64,000 nt of DNA, from positions 90,009-154,008 of the forward strand of contig NZ_SLUI01000012.1 of the NCBI RefSeq assembly GCF_004339805.1, in the 5' to 3' direction. Source of the stretch: Anaerospora hongkongensis (GTDB lineage: Bacteria > Bacillota > Negativicutes > Sporomusales > DSM-15969). The notes under the pieces are model-generated. The model did not search any database, had not been told where the DNA came from, and saw only the letters and a program-made list of their open reading frames with translations. The position numbers were made by a program, and so were the translations under genes. Below, piece after piece: positions 52,309-60,623 of the stretch (positions are counted from its first letter, which is position 1; every line of letters begins with the position of its first letter).

Positions 52309-52713
52309 TTAGCACTTATCCTGTTTAATTCGCTCCCGGTCCGGGTTTAGTAAAGGCCGTCCGCAGCCGCCGCCAAACATCGGATATTTCTTAGCAGATT
52401 CTTTGCTAATAATTGTGTCATATTGGGAACAGCGGTATGTACTGTATTCGGAGAACTCTTCCGCTACTTCCAAATAGGAACATTGATGAGCGGCCTCATC
52501 CCATTTTCCATACATACAGGGCATTTCTTTGCAGCAGTAACCGCACTGATAACACGTTTGATCGCTAAATGCTGTCGCCATTTTTTTTGATGTATTTCGC
52601 AAAACGGTGCGTCCTTCTTGTATATAATCACCCAATAGACGTTCATCCAAGCCATTAGCCCCTCCATCAATCATCAAGCCTAAGCACATGAGTGTGATTA
52701 TTGCTCTATTCAT
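52309..52713 (-). CDS. Cysteine-rich YkgJ-like protein
   Basis: This 134-residue protein has a central cluster TCYQCGYCCKEMPCMYG with a C-x2-C-x2-C-C arrangement and further cysteines in HQCSYL, YRCSQY and GGGCGRPL. The pattern matches YkgJ-family proteins that are thought to chelate zinc or iron. The start is uncertain; AAGG lies six bases upstream of the ATG. It is convergent with the VOC gene, 13 bases apart. Confidence 0.65.
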   Translation of the reverse strand: MNRAIITLMCLGLMIDGGANGLDERLLGDYIQEGRTVLRNTSKKMATAFSDQTCYQCGYCCKEMPCMYGKWDEAAHQCSYLEVAEEFSEYSTYRCSQYDTIISKESAKKYPMFGGGCGRPLLNPDRERIKQDKC

Positions 52714-52914
52714 CTTTAGCCTTCTTCCTAGCTCATAAACCAGCTGGTTTTTATGTCCTTGAGTACTATACCACTTTGTTTATGACTGGAAAAGTTTCAT
52801 TTTCTAAGCTATAGCATAGAAAGAGTTAAGTCTGACGGTATTAAAGTAAAATACGAAATCCAGACGCAAAATAGAATTAATTTCCTCCATGAAGCTTCGT
52901 TTTTGTTAAAAATA

Positions 52915-52957
52915 AAAAGAAGCCTCAACTTTAAGGGTTGAGGCTTCTTTGTGTTTC
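52915..52957. terminator. Terminator of the hydrolase gene (and plus-strand reading)
   Basis: AAAGAAGCCTCAAC pairs with GTTGAGGCTTCTTT; A-rich on the left, T-rich on the right. The adjoining stretch 52714-52910 holds no recognisable gene. Confidence 0.8.
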
Positions 52958-52990
52958 TCGAGTATGGGATTATCACATGTGCTTTAAACT

Positions 52991-53905
52991 TTATTCTTCA
53001 TTATACTTCGTCAAGAAGTTACACATCGCTTCTAAAACGATTTCCGGTTGTTCTTCAGGAACAAAATGTCCACACTCCGGAACGCCAAAGCCGCTAACAT
53101 TCTCTGCCCGTTCCTGCCACCCTGCCAGAACATCCCACAAACTTCCGACAACACCATTGGCACCCCATAAAACTAATAAAGGCGTTTTGATGATTGTATC
53201 TCTGTCGAGCAGATCATACTCCATATCGATGGTTGCGGAGGCTCTGTAATCCTCGCTAATCCCGTGTATCGTCATGGGGTCAGAAAAACATCGCGTGTAT
53301 TCTTGTAATATTTCTTCTGAAAACCTCTCCCGTGCCTTTGGACCGATTTTACGCTGCAAGTTAAAATGGATGAAAAATTCTGGATCGGCGCTTAGTAATT
53401 TTTCTGGAAACCCATCTGGCTGAATATAGAAAAACCAATGCCAATATTTTGTTGCAAACTCCTGGTTAGTATCTCTATACATATCATAAGTGGGGAGAAT
53501 ATCCATCAATGTGCATGTTAATACTTTTTCCGGATGATCCAATAGTAAACGGTGACAAACACGAGCTCCGCGGTCGTGCCCGGCCAAGTGGAATCTTGAA
53601 AAACCAAGCTGCTCCATAACAGCTACCTGGTCATTAGCCATCACCCTCTTTGAATAATTGGAATGGTCAGGTAACCCCTGTGGCTTCGTACTATCGCCGT
53701 ACCCACGGAGATCGGTAAGTACGACCGTAAACTTTTCAGCTAGTTTCGGGGCAATGAATCGCCACATTATGCAAGTTTCCGGGTGGCCATGCAGAAGTAA
53801 AATAGCCTCTTTCCCCTGACCGCCAACGAAAGTATTTATTTTGATCCCATCTCCGACATCCACCAGCTTGTGGGTAAACTCCGGAAAGTATTTTTTGGCC
53901 AACAT
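52991..53905 (-). CDS. Alpha/beta-hydrolase with the complete fluoroacetate-dehalogenase residue set
   Basis: This 304-residue alpha/beta hydrolase starts with the epoxide hydrolase/dehalogenase pattern LLLHGHPETCIMWRFIAP. The nucleophile is Asp111 (GHDRGARV), with Arg112 and Arg115 for the carboxylate, Asp135 as acid, His156 and Trp157 (YWHWFF) and Tyr220 (EDYRA) for the halide pocket, and His280 (CGHFVPEE). These match, one number apart or the same, the residues of the fluoroacetate dehalogenase from Rhodopseudomonas. It is therefore a candidate for haloacetate or similar ester hydrolysis. A LysR regulator gene is divergent. Confidence 0.75.
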   Translation of the reverse strand: MLAKKYFPEFTHKLVDVGDGIKINTFVGGQGKEAILLLHGHPETCIMWRFIAPKLAEKFTVVLTDLRGYGDSTKPQGLPDHSNYSKRVMANDQVAVMEQLGFSRFHLAGHDRGARVCHRLLLDHPEKVLTCTLMDILPTYDMYRDTNQEFATKYWHWFFYIQPDGFPEKLLSADPEFFIHFNLQRKIGPKARERFSEEILQEYTRCFSDPMTIHGISEDYRASATIDMEYDLLDRDTIIKTPLLVLWGANGVVGSLWDVLAGWQERAENVSGFGVPECGHFVPEEQPEIVLEAMCNFLTKYNEE

Positions 53906-54063
53906 GAGAAAACCTCCTAAAAATTTATTCCGCTACAGTTATTATTACTGCGGAGCAATAAACCGTAAAATACAAATTTATTATTTGTTAATAGGTTTTA
54001 ACTATATAGAATGATATAATAATTTACAATTCGCTTTTGTCGGCGGATTGGGAGGTGCAAAAA

Positions 54064-54936
54064 ATGACAATAACGCAAATGAAGTATTTTGTTGAAGTGT
54101 GCAAGTGGAAAAACATAACGAAAGCCTCCACCAGCTTGTGTGTGTCGCAGCCGACTATTACTGTTTCAATGAAAGAATTAGAAGCAGAGACCGGTCTGAA
54201 TTTGTTTAAGCGGGACGGTAAAAAAATTTCTGTTACACAAGAAGGGGAATTCCTCTTAAGCAAAATAGCGGCAGTTTTACATAGTGTAGAACAATTAAAC
54301 TATGATATTTTTGACTTTGTAAACACCAAGAACCATATTAAGTTAGCTATCCCTGTACAAGTCGGCTCATACTTAATACCTATAATCCTTGAAGAATTCA
54401 AGGGTAGACATCCGGAAATAAGTTTAGAAATTGTTGAATTAGGTGGTATGGATTCATTACAAATGGTAGATCAGGAGGAAATAGATCTTGCGATTACAAT
54501 CTACGAAGCAGATTATTGCAGTGGCTTGCATTACACCAAACTTTTTGATAGCGAATGCTGCTTCTGCACCAATATTGATCATCCACTAGCCACACAAAAG
54601 CAAGTCGAAGTGTCGGATTTAGTGTATGAAAAACTCGTTATGCTCCAAGGAGGCTTCTTTGTCAATAAGATGGTCTATCGAGCATTTGAGGATGCCGGAA
54701 TAAAGCCTAATTTAATTTTACGGTCGGCGCAATTGCATACGGTAAAGAGTTTGGTAAATAAAAAAATAGCGTCGACCTTCTTAATGCGGGAAACCGTTTT
54801 AGACGATCCAAAAATTGTTGCTATTCCGTTTTCGAATGGACTAGAAATCAGGGCTGGTATTGTTACAAAACGAGGGAGACAAATTTATTCTGATGTAAAA
54901 AAACTGATAGACTTTACGCGGGAAAAGTTCAAATGA
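54064..54936 (+). CDS. LysR-family transcriptional regulator
   Basis: The ATG at 54064 has GGGAGGTG upstream. The 290-residue protein has the LysR helix-turn-helix (MKYFVEVCKWKNITKASTSLCVSQPTITVSMKELEAETGLNLF) and an effector domain of the CysB/CbbR kind. It is divergent from the dehalogenase-like gene and is the likely regulator of it; AATAAA and TTTATT arms, 14 bases apart, lie in the intergenic region. Confidence 0.9.
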   Translation: MTITQMKYFVEVCKWKNITKASTSLCVSQPTITVSMKELEAETGLNLFKRDGKKISVTQEGEFLLSKIAAVLHSVEQLNYDIFDFVNTKNHIKLAIPVQVGSYLIPIILEEFKGRHPEISLEIVELGGMDSLQMVDQEEIDLAITIYEADYCSGLHYTKLFDSECCFCTNIDHPLATQKQVEVSDLVYEKLVMLQGGFFVNKMVYRAFEDAGIKPNLILRSAQLHTVKSLVNKKIASTFLMRETVLDDPKIVAIPFSNGLEIRAGIVTKRGRQIYSDVKKLIDFTREKFK

Positions 54937-54997
54937 GCTTTCTCAATTCGCTGGTTGAGCTGATAGGGAAAAGTTTAGCCAAGGCTTGGTAAAACTA

Positions 54998-55032
54998 AGA
55001 GCCATAATTCTTTTCTCGAATTATGGCTCGTT
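54998..55032 (+). terminator. Terminator of the LysR gene
   Basis: AGAGCCATAATTC pairs with GAATTATGGCTC, followed by GTT. Confidence 0.6.
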
Positions 55033-55058
55033 AAACATACTGGCGACTATCGGCCTAA

Positions 55059-55094
55059 ACGACCACTTTTTATACCAAGTGGTCGTTTTTTTGT
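55059..55094. terminator. Second intrinsic terminator, serving both directions
   Basis: AACGACCACTT pairs with AAGTGGTCGTT, followed by TTTTTT. Confidence 0.75.
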
Positions 55095-55121
55095 TCTTCT
55101 GATAACTCTATGCTTAGGAGC

Positions 55122-56987
55122 TTACTTTATGCCTAGCCGTTTTATTTTACGCCACAGGGTCGTACGGTCAATCCCTAAGATTCTGGCAGCCTCTACATAT
55201 TTCCCTTTTGCTAACGATAGAGCTTCGTTAATCTCATCTATTTCGCTTGGTTTGTGTTTGGGCGACTTATATGGCAGCTTGGTATCATCTAAATGAAGAT
55301 GGATGGAGGACGCGTCGATTAGTTCTTGCTTGTGTATAGCCGTAATCCGTTCGATGATGTTTTTTAGCTCACGAATATTGCCTGGCCAATCATATTGTGT
55401 AAGCGCTGTCAGCGCTGCGGGGGAAAACTTTAATCGCCGTCTAAACGTGTCCTCCGGATTAGTTAGAAATAAATGGGCGAGAGCGGGAATGTCTTCCTTC
55501 CTTTCGCGTAATGAAGGGATTTTGAGTTGAAGAACATTCAGACGATAGTACAAATCGGCCCGGAACTTGTTTTCGTTGACAAGATCTTTTAAATTTTTAT
55601 TTGTTGCGGCAATGATTCGAATGTCGACAGGAATTACCCGATCACTTCCTAACCGCATGACTTTTCGTTCTTGCAATACACGTAAGAGTTTTCCTTGGGT
55701 AATGTAATCCATTTCGGCAATTTCATCAAGAAAGAGGGTTCCGCCGTGAGCAAGTTCAATTAGTCCTGGCCTTCCTTTTTGGTTTGCCCCAGTGAAAGCC
55801 CCCCCGACGTAACCAAACAGCTCGCTTTCTAAAATGTGAGTTGGGAGGGCAGCACAGTTAATGGCAACAAATGGTCCTTGGTGACGGCGGCTATAGTTAT
55901 GAACTGCTTGAGAGAAAACTTCTTTACCACAGCCTGTTTCACCAATGACTAAAATGGATGAATTGGTTAACGAATAATCTTTAGCGACTGCAATCGTCTG
56001 TTTGATACTATCGCTATTGCCAACGATATCATCAAAGGTCAAGTCGGCTACATGACCGGACGCATAAATATTTGACCGAACTTTCTCCTCCATTTTCTGA
56101 ATGTATTTTACGTCCTGGAAAGTAATCACAGCCCCCACAACGCTGTCGTTTACTTTAATGGCAATCTTGTTGCAGAGTACATCTATACCATTAATGGAGA
56201 GAATTTGTCCTAAATCATCCTCGCCTGAATACAGAACTTTGGACAATTCCATGTTAGGACAAATCTGTGAGATCTGTTTACCAATTGCCTCGCTGGATGT
56301 AATGTTGCTGATTCTCTCTGCAATAGGGTTGAAAACAGTGATGAACTCCTTATTATCGACTGATATGATTCCCTCATATGCATAATCCAGTACGGCCTGA
56401 AAGAGGCCGGTTTTTTCTTTCTCCAGGGCGCGGGCATAGACAATTCGTTTTGCTTCTTTTGCTGCTTGCAAGATACCTTCGGTGCCGCTTTCGATTAGCT
56501 GACTAGGACAATTTAAGGTGTTCGCAGACTTTACGGTAATTGAACCGCCAATTACAACATGGACTCCATCTTGGATTGCTGTTCGTACCTGGTGATCAGC
56601 TTCGGATTCATCTTTTATGGGATATAGTCGAAGCTCTACATCTAAGATGGAACTCAAACACTCTATCCCCACGATCATGGAAGGGAAAGTTACTACTCCG
56701 ATTACTTTTCCGTGGTCTCTAGCTTGCTCCACGCAACGCATAATATCAAAACCTGTTATCGGAACTTCAACTACTGTAACTGGGATTCCGGCATTTCGGA
56801 TAGCCGATGCGGTGCCGCCACGCGTAATAATAATTTCGGTTCCCTGATCTAATAGCGATGAGGCGACAACCACACCCTCGCTGAGTAATCCTTTGAATAC
56901 AGGTATATCATCATGGTTATTAATTAGCGCAGCTTTGGCTTTTTCTAATAAAGAATTATCAGGTGCCAGAAAACTGATAAGCGCCAT
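55122..56987 (-). CDS. Sigma-54-dependent activator with a PrpR-N sensor domain
   Basis: The ATG at 56987 has AAGGAGG upstream; a TTG seven codons earlier is not preferred. The 621-residue protein has a PrpR-N sensor (residues 1-190; ITRGGTASAIR and GVVTFPSMIVG), a PAS-like segment (VLDYAYEGIISVDNKEFITVFNPIAERI), an AAA+ domain with Walker A GETGCGKE, sigma-54 loop GAFTGA, Walker B TLFLDEIAEMD, and a Fis-type helix-turn-helix (YVEAARILGIDRTTLWRKIKRLGI). PrpR-N binds a small molecule, in PrpR itself 2-methylcitrate. It is divergent from the DASS-dehydratase operon and should activate its -24/-12 promoter. Confidence 0.92.
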   Translation of the reverse strand: MALISFLAPDNSLLEKAKAALINNHDDIPVFKGLLSEGVVVASSLLDQGTEIIITRGGTASAIRNAGIPVTVVEVPITGFDIMRCVEQARDHGKVIGVVTFPSMIVGIECLSSILDVELRLYPIKDESEADHQVRTAIQDGVHVVIGGSITVKSANTLNCPSQLIESGTEGILQAAKEAKRIVYARALEKEKTGLFQAVLDYAYEGIISVDNKEFITVFNPIAERISNITSSEAIGKQISQICPNMELSKVLYSGEDDLGQILSINGIDVLCNKIAIKVNDSVVGAVITFQDVKYIQKMEEKVRSNIYASGHVADLTFDDIVGNSDSIKQTIAVAKDYSLTNSSILVIGETGCGKEVFSQAVHNYSRRHQGPFVAINCAALPTHILESELFGYVGGAFTGANQKGRPGLIELAHGGTLFLDEIAEMDYITQGKLLRVLQERKVMRLGSDRVIPVDIRIIAATNKNLKDLVNENKFRADLYYRLNVLQLKIPSLRERKEDIPALAHLFLTNPEDTFRRRLKFSPAALTALTQYDWPGNIRELKNIIERITAIHKQELIDASSIHLHLDDTKLPYKSPKHKPSEIDEINEALSLAKGKYVEAARILGIDRTTLWRKIKRLGIK

Positions 56988-57003
56988 ATAGCCAGCCTCC
57001 TTA

Positions 57004-57210
57004 TGCAACGAAATGCAACGATAACTTCATTATAAATTGTATGATGAATAATGCAACATAAAAAAATACGTAAAGAGAGCTTGTTCCTTACGTTAAAAAT
57101 TTTTGGCTAAACAATGAAATAATGTAAATGTTGCGCACTCAACTAATGCAACGACAATTTGCAACTATTTGCAACGAAAAATGTTGCACGAAGATTCTGA
57201 TAAACGCAAC
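57004..57210. promoter_or_regulatory. Cluster of TGCAAC/GTTGCA hexamers, candidate activator-binding region
   Basis: TGCAAC occurs at 57004, 57014, 57052, 57147, 57160 and 57170; GTTGCG at 57130, GTTGCA at 57183 and CGCAAC at 57205 are related. The pairs at 57004/57014 and 57160/57170 are spaced one helix turn (10 bases) apart, and inverted pairs occur at 57130/57147 and 57170/57183. Part of the cluster is beside the activator gene start and part 50-110 bases upstream of the sigma-54 promoter, as expected for an enhancer-binding protein. The rest of 57020-57240 is A+T-rich without another recognisable element. Confidence 0.65.
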
Positions 57211-57238
57211 TAATGAATAAAATACGGTGCTCTAGGAC

Positions 57239-57255
57239 TTGGCATGGTTATTGCA
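57239..57255 (+). promoter_or_regulatory. Sigma-54 promoter of the DASS-dehydratase operon
   Basis: TTGGCATGGTTATTGCA differs from the sigma-54 consensus TTGGCACGGTTATTGCA by one base, with the correct 10-base spacing between GG and GC. The transcription start is about 80 bases before the transporter gene. Confidence 0.9.
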
Positions 57256-57347
57256 AGTTGTATAACTGTGAGGCGGAAGGATTCTTACGCAGGGGGAATT
57301 CCTATTTAGGTTCACGGACTATTTATAACGATGAGGAGGTTAAAAAA

Positions 57348-58748
57348 GTGAACAACATGGTACGTAGTCTTGTAGTTCTGGCGATCGGTGCGGCCATTTG
57401 GTTTGCACCTGTACCGGCTGGGTTGAAACCGGAAGCATGGAAACTAATGGCCATATTTGTTTCGACAATCCTAGGCTTTATTCTGCAGCCGCTGCCTATT
57501 GGATCATTGGCTTTTATTAGCGTTACGTTTACAGCTCTTTCTGGGGTTTTAAAACCAGCTGAGGCATTATCCGGCTTTAGCAATGGGACTATTTGGCTTA
57601 TTGTTTCTGCATTCTTATTTGCCAAAGGGTTTATCAAAACTGGCTTAGGCCGCCGTATTGCTTATGTATTAATTCGCGCCCTTGGCGACAGCACACTAAA
57701 ATTAGGTTATACCATCGTACTAAGTGATCTCATTATTAGCCCTGCAACTCCTTCTAACACTGCCCGGGCAGGCGGAATACTGTTTCCTATTGTAAAAAGC
57801 TTATCGACCGCTTTTGGCTCTGAGCCCGGCTCCACGGCTAGAAGAGTGGGTGCATATTTAATGCAAACGGCTTATCAGGGAAATACCATTACATCGGCCA
57901 TGTTCATGACCGCGATGGCAGGTAATCCGCTCATTGCTTCACTAGCCGCAAATACGTTGAAAATTAATATTAGCTGGGGCTTGTGGGCAACAGCTGCTCT
58001 TGTACCCGGACTTTTATCTATTATTGTTGTGCCATACCTTCTTTATAAGTTCTATCCTCCCGAAGTAAAGAAAACACCGGAAGCAAAAGCAATAGCTGCC
58101 AAAGAACTGGAACAAATGGGCGCTATGTCTATAGGGGAAAAAATTGTCGCCGCTGTATTCGTAGGAGCACTGGTTCTGTGGAGTACTTCTCAATATACGA
58201 AGCTTGACGCGACTGTTGTGGCGATGCTTGCCGTTACGGTTATGATGGTAACTAAGGTATTAGAGTGGAAGGATGTTTTAACGGAAACAGGCGCCTGGGA
58301 TACGTTGATATGGATGGGAGCTTTGATTGGCTTAGCTGATTATTTATCCAAGCTTGGCTTCATCCCTTGGTTTGCAAAGCTGGTTAGCGCCAGCATGGTG
58401 GGTGTACCCTGGATGCAAGCCTTTGTTATCCTTTTGGTTATCTACATGTATGCACATTACGGTTTTGCCAGCCTTGTTGCTCACATTACTGCTATGTATG
58501 CGGCCTTTGCGGCTGTGGCAGTTGCAGCAGGGGCGCCAGCGTTCCTTGTGGCGCTTGCATTAGCCTATATGTCGAACCTTTGTATGTCGCTCACTCACTA
58601 TGCAGCCGGTCCGGCGCCCATTTACTTTGGTGCGGGCTATGTCGATCAGGGAACATGGTGGAAGATTGGGTTCCTGGTGTCAGTTGTTAACATGATTATT
58701 TGGGTTGGAATCGGGTCATTTTGGTGGAAGATTCTTGGTTTGTGGTAA
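57348..58748 (+). CDS. DASS-family (SLC13/CitT-like) di- or tricarboxylate transporter
   Basis: The GTG at 57348 has GAGGAGG upstream; the longer in-frame reading would cover the promoter. The 466-residue protein has 11-12 membrane segments and DASS motifs: SDLIISPATPSNTARAGGILFPI near the first substrate loop and CMSLTHYAAGPAPIYFGAGY near the second. Members import malate, 2-oxoglutarate, citrate or tartrate with sodium or by exchange. It is first in an operon with a dehydratase, a soluble chemoreceptor and a carboxyltransferase. Confidence 0.9.
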   Translation: MNNMVRSLVVLAIGAAIWFAPVPAGLKPEAWKLMAIFVSTILGFILQPLPIGSLAFISVTFTALSGVLKPAEALSGFSNGTIWLIVSAFLFAKGFIKTGLGRRIAYVLIRALGDSTLKLGYTIVLSDLIISPATPSNTARAGGILFPIVKSLSTAFGSEPGSTARRVGAYLMQTAYQGNTITSAMFMTAMAGNPLIASLAANTLKINISWGLWATAALVPGLLSIIVVPYLLYKFYPPEVKKTPEAKAIAAKELEQMGAMSIGEKIVAAVFVGALVLWSTSQYTKLDATVVAMLAVTVMMVTKVLEWKDVLTETGAWDTLIWMGALIGLADYLSKLGFIPWFAKLVSASMVGVPWMQAFVILLVIYMYAHYGFASLVAHITAMYAAFAAVAVAAGAPAFLVALALAYMSNLCMSLTHYAAGPAPIYFGAGYVDQGTWWKIGFLVSVVNMIIWVGIGSFWWKILGLW

Positions 58749-58778
58749 ATATAAAGCGTTGAAAATAGGAGGTTTATT

Positions 58779-60032
58779 ATGCACGCAATTGAAAAGATCC
58801 TCGCAAAAAAGGCTGGCAAAGACTCTGTTGCAACAGGCGAAATCGTGAATTGTTTTATCGATATGGCAGGTATTAACGACCTGTATCTTCAGACGGTGCG
58901 CTCATTTTTTGAAATGGGTGGCAATCGAGTCTACGATCCTAGTAAAGTGATTATGTTTTTGGATCACTACGCTCCTGCGTCAACGATTACGCAGGCTGAC
59001 AATCAAAAGCAATTTCGTGAGTTCTGCTGGGATCAAGGCATTGATTTACTAATCGATATCAATGAAGGTGTCTGCCATCAGGTCCTGGCAGATCGTGGTC
59101 TTTCTTATCCGGGTGAACTTATTGTTGTAACTGACTCACATACAACCACTCATGGTGCATTTGGCGCCTTTGGTACGGGAGTTGGTGCAACTGATCTGGC
59201 GACTATTTTAATCACAGGTAAACTTTGGTTCCGGGTTCCGGAGATAATCCGCATTAATTTTGAAGGCCAACTGCCCAAAGGTGTTTATGCTAAGGACATC
59301 ATCCTTCATGCTATTGGTGAACTCGGTGCAGATTATGCCGTATATAAAGCGGTGGAGTTCGGCGGCTCTGTTATTCAGCAGCTTAGCATTTCGGAAAGAA
59401 TGGCTCTGTGTAATATGACAACAGAAATGGGAGCTAAGACGGCATATATTCAGCCGGACGAAGTCACTATGGCTTTTGTGAAAGAAAACGTTACGCGTGA
59501 GTATGAAGTGTTTACAACAGACCCTGGATATCAGTACGCGGCAGAGCATACATTCGATGTATCCAAGCTAGCTCCCCAAGTTGCTGCACCATTCAGTGTT
59601 GATAACGTACATGATATTACCCAGTTTGTTGGAAGACAAATTAATCAGGCCTATCTCGGATCCTGTACGGGAGGACGCCTTGAAGATATTGCAATTGCGG
59701 CTAAAATTTTAGATGGCAAGAAAATTAATCCCCGTACCCGGTTGATTGTTGTACCTGCTTCCCGGGATGTATTGCTGCAGGCAATGGAAAAAGGCTATAT
59801 GAAGACACTGATCAACGCCGGTGCAACATTTGTTACGCCAGGCTGCGCATCCTGTCTCGGTACTCATCAGGGAATGCTTGCCGGAGGAGAGACCTGTATT
59901 TCCTCCACAAACCGGAACTTCCCTGGACGAATGGGTCATGTCAAAGGCGAAATATTCCTGGGATCACCAGCGGCTGTGGCGGCTTCTGCTCTGGAAGGTA
60001 AAATAACCGATCCAACTCAATATCTGGACTAA
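58779..60032 (+). CDS. Aconitase-family dehydratase, large subunit (LeuC/homoaconitase-like)
   Basis: This 417-residue protein has the [4Fe-4S] cysteines of the family in YLGSCTGGRLED and TPGCASCLG, and the conserved VVTDSHTTTHGAFGAFGTGVG. Size and layout match the large subunit of 3-isopropylmalate dehydratase-like enzymes of the archaeal/homoaconitase type. It dehydrates and rehydrates a 2-hydroxy-di- or tricarboxylate together with the small subunit coded 10 bases downstream. No leuA or leuB is nearby and the operon is catabolic in style, so leucine synthesis is unlikely. The substrate is unknown. Confidence 0.87.
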   Translation: MHAIEKILAKKAGKDSVATGEIVNCFIDMAGINDLYLQTVRSFFEMGGNRVYDPSKVIMFLDHYAPASTITQADNQKQFREFCWDQGIDLLIDINEGVCHQVLADRGLSYPGELIVVTDSHTTTHGAFGAFGTGVGATDLATILITGKLWFRVPEIIRINFEGQLPKGVYAKDIILHAIGELGADYAVYKAVEFGGSVIQQLSISERMALCNMTTEMGAKTAYIQPDEVTMAFVKENVTREYEVFTTDPGYQYAAEHTFDVSKLAPQVAAPFSVDNVHDITQFVGRQINQAYLGSCTGGRLEDIAIAAKILDGKKINPRTRLIVVPASRDVLLQAMEKGYMKTLINAGATFVTPGCASCLGTHQGMLAGGETCISSTNRNFPGRMGHVKGEIFLGSPAAVAASALEGKITDPTQYLD

Positions 60033-60042
60033 GGAGTGTTGC

Positions 60043-60552
60043 ATGATGGAAAAAATCGCAAGAGGGAAAGCGTTTGTTTTCGGCGCGAATATAGATACGG
60101 ATCAAATATATCCTGGCCGTTTTGTAGAATTAACTGATATAGAAGATGTAGCTAAGCATGCTATGGAAGGGGCGGATCCGAACTTTGTGCAGGAGTTTAA
60201 GCAAGGCGATATTATCGTTGCTTCCACCAATTTTGGCTGCGGATCGAGCCGCGAGCATGCTGCCATCACCCTCAAAGCAGTAGGGGCAGGTGCTATTCTG
60301 GCTGAGTCCTTTGGACGTATTTTCTACCGGAATGCTGTTAATTTGGGTGTCCCTGTACTGGTTTGTCCAGAAATTAGTAAAAGAGTTAAAAAAGGAGATA
60401 GCGTATCAGTTGACATTCAGTCTGGCAAAGTTACGAACGAAACAACCGGTGAAACCGCTCAGGCTGAGCCTATGTCAGAATATATGTTGAATATACTAAC
60501 AAGTGGCGGTATTAAGCCTCTAATTAAAAAGGAATTAGCACAAAGAGGCTAA
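60043..60552 (+). CDS. Aconitase-family dehydratase, small subunit (LeuD-like)
   Basis: This 169-residue swivel-domain protein has the motif [14 protein letters not shown] and the substrate-loop region [26 protein letters not shown]. In related enzymes the residues after the Arg in this loop (here R-F-V-E) select the substrate; they differ from the usual Y-L-R/V-x series of isopropylmalate and homoaconitate enzymes. It pairs with the preceding large subunit. A second ATG codon is adjacent to the chosen one. Confidence 0.87.
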   Translation: MMEKIARGKAFVFGANIDTDQIYPGRFVELTDIEDVAKHAMEGADPNFVQEFKQGDIIVASTNFGCGSSREHAAITLKAVGAGAILAESFGRIFYRNAVNLGVPVLVCPEISKRVKKGDSVSVDIQSGKVTNETTGETAQAEPMSEYMLNILTSGGIKPLIKKELAQRG

Positions 60553-60561
60553 CCTTGATGT

Positions 60562-60590
60562 CCCCCTATAGGAGTATCGCCTATGGGGGG
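60562..60590 (+). other. Intercistronic hairpin before the chemoreceptor gene
   Basis: CCCCCTATAGG pairs with CCTATGGGGGG (one mismatch) around a 7-base loop. No T-tract follows. It may set the ratio between the dehydratase and the chemoreceptor by processing or partial termination. Confidence 0.45.
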
Positions 60591-60623
60591 ATTGATTATC
60601 GTATTAACGCAAAGAGGGATAGA

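Noticed and set aside
57213..57347. A longer reading of the DASS transporter
   Set aside because: The extra 45 codons cover the -24/-12 promoter itself and have no ribosome site; GTG at 57348 follows GAGGAGG.
58779..60552. Leucine biosynthesis leuCD
   Set aside because: No leuA or leuB is close, and the genes sit in a sigma-54-controlled operon with a transporter and a chemoreceptor, which points to catabolism.
60555..60623. A longer reading of the soluble chemoreceptor from a TTG start
   Set aside because: It would translate through a strong hairpin, and the PrpR-N fold begins naturally at the ATG with a good ribosome site at 60624.
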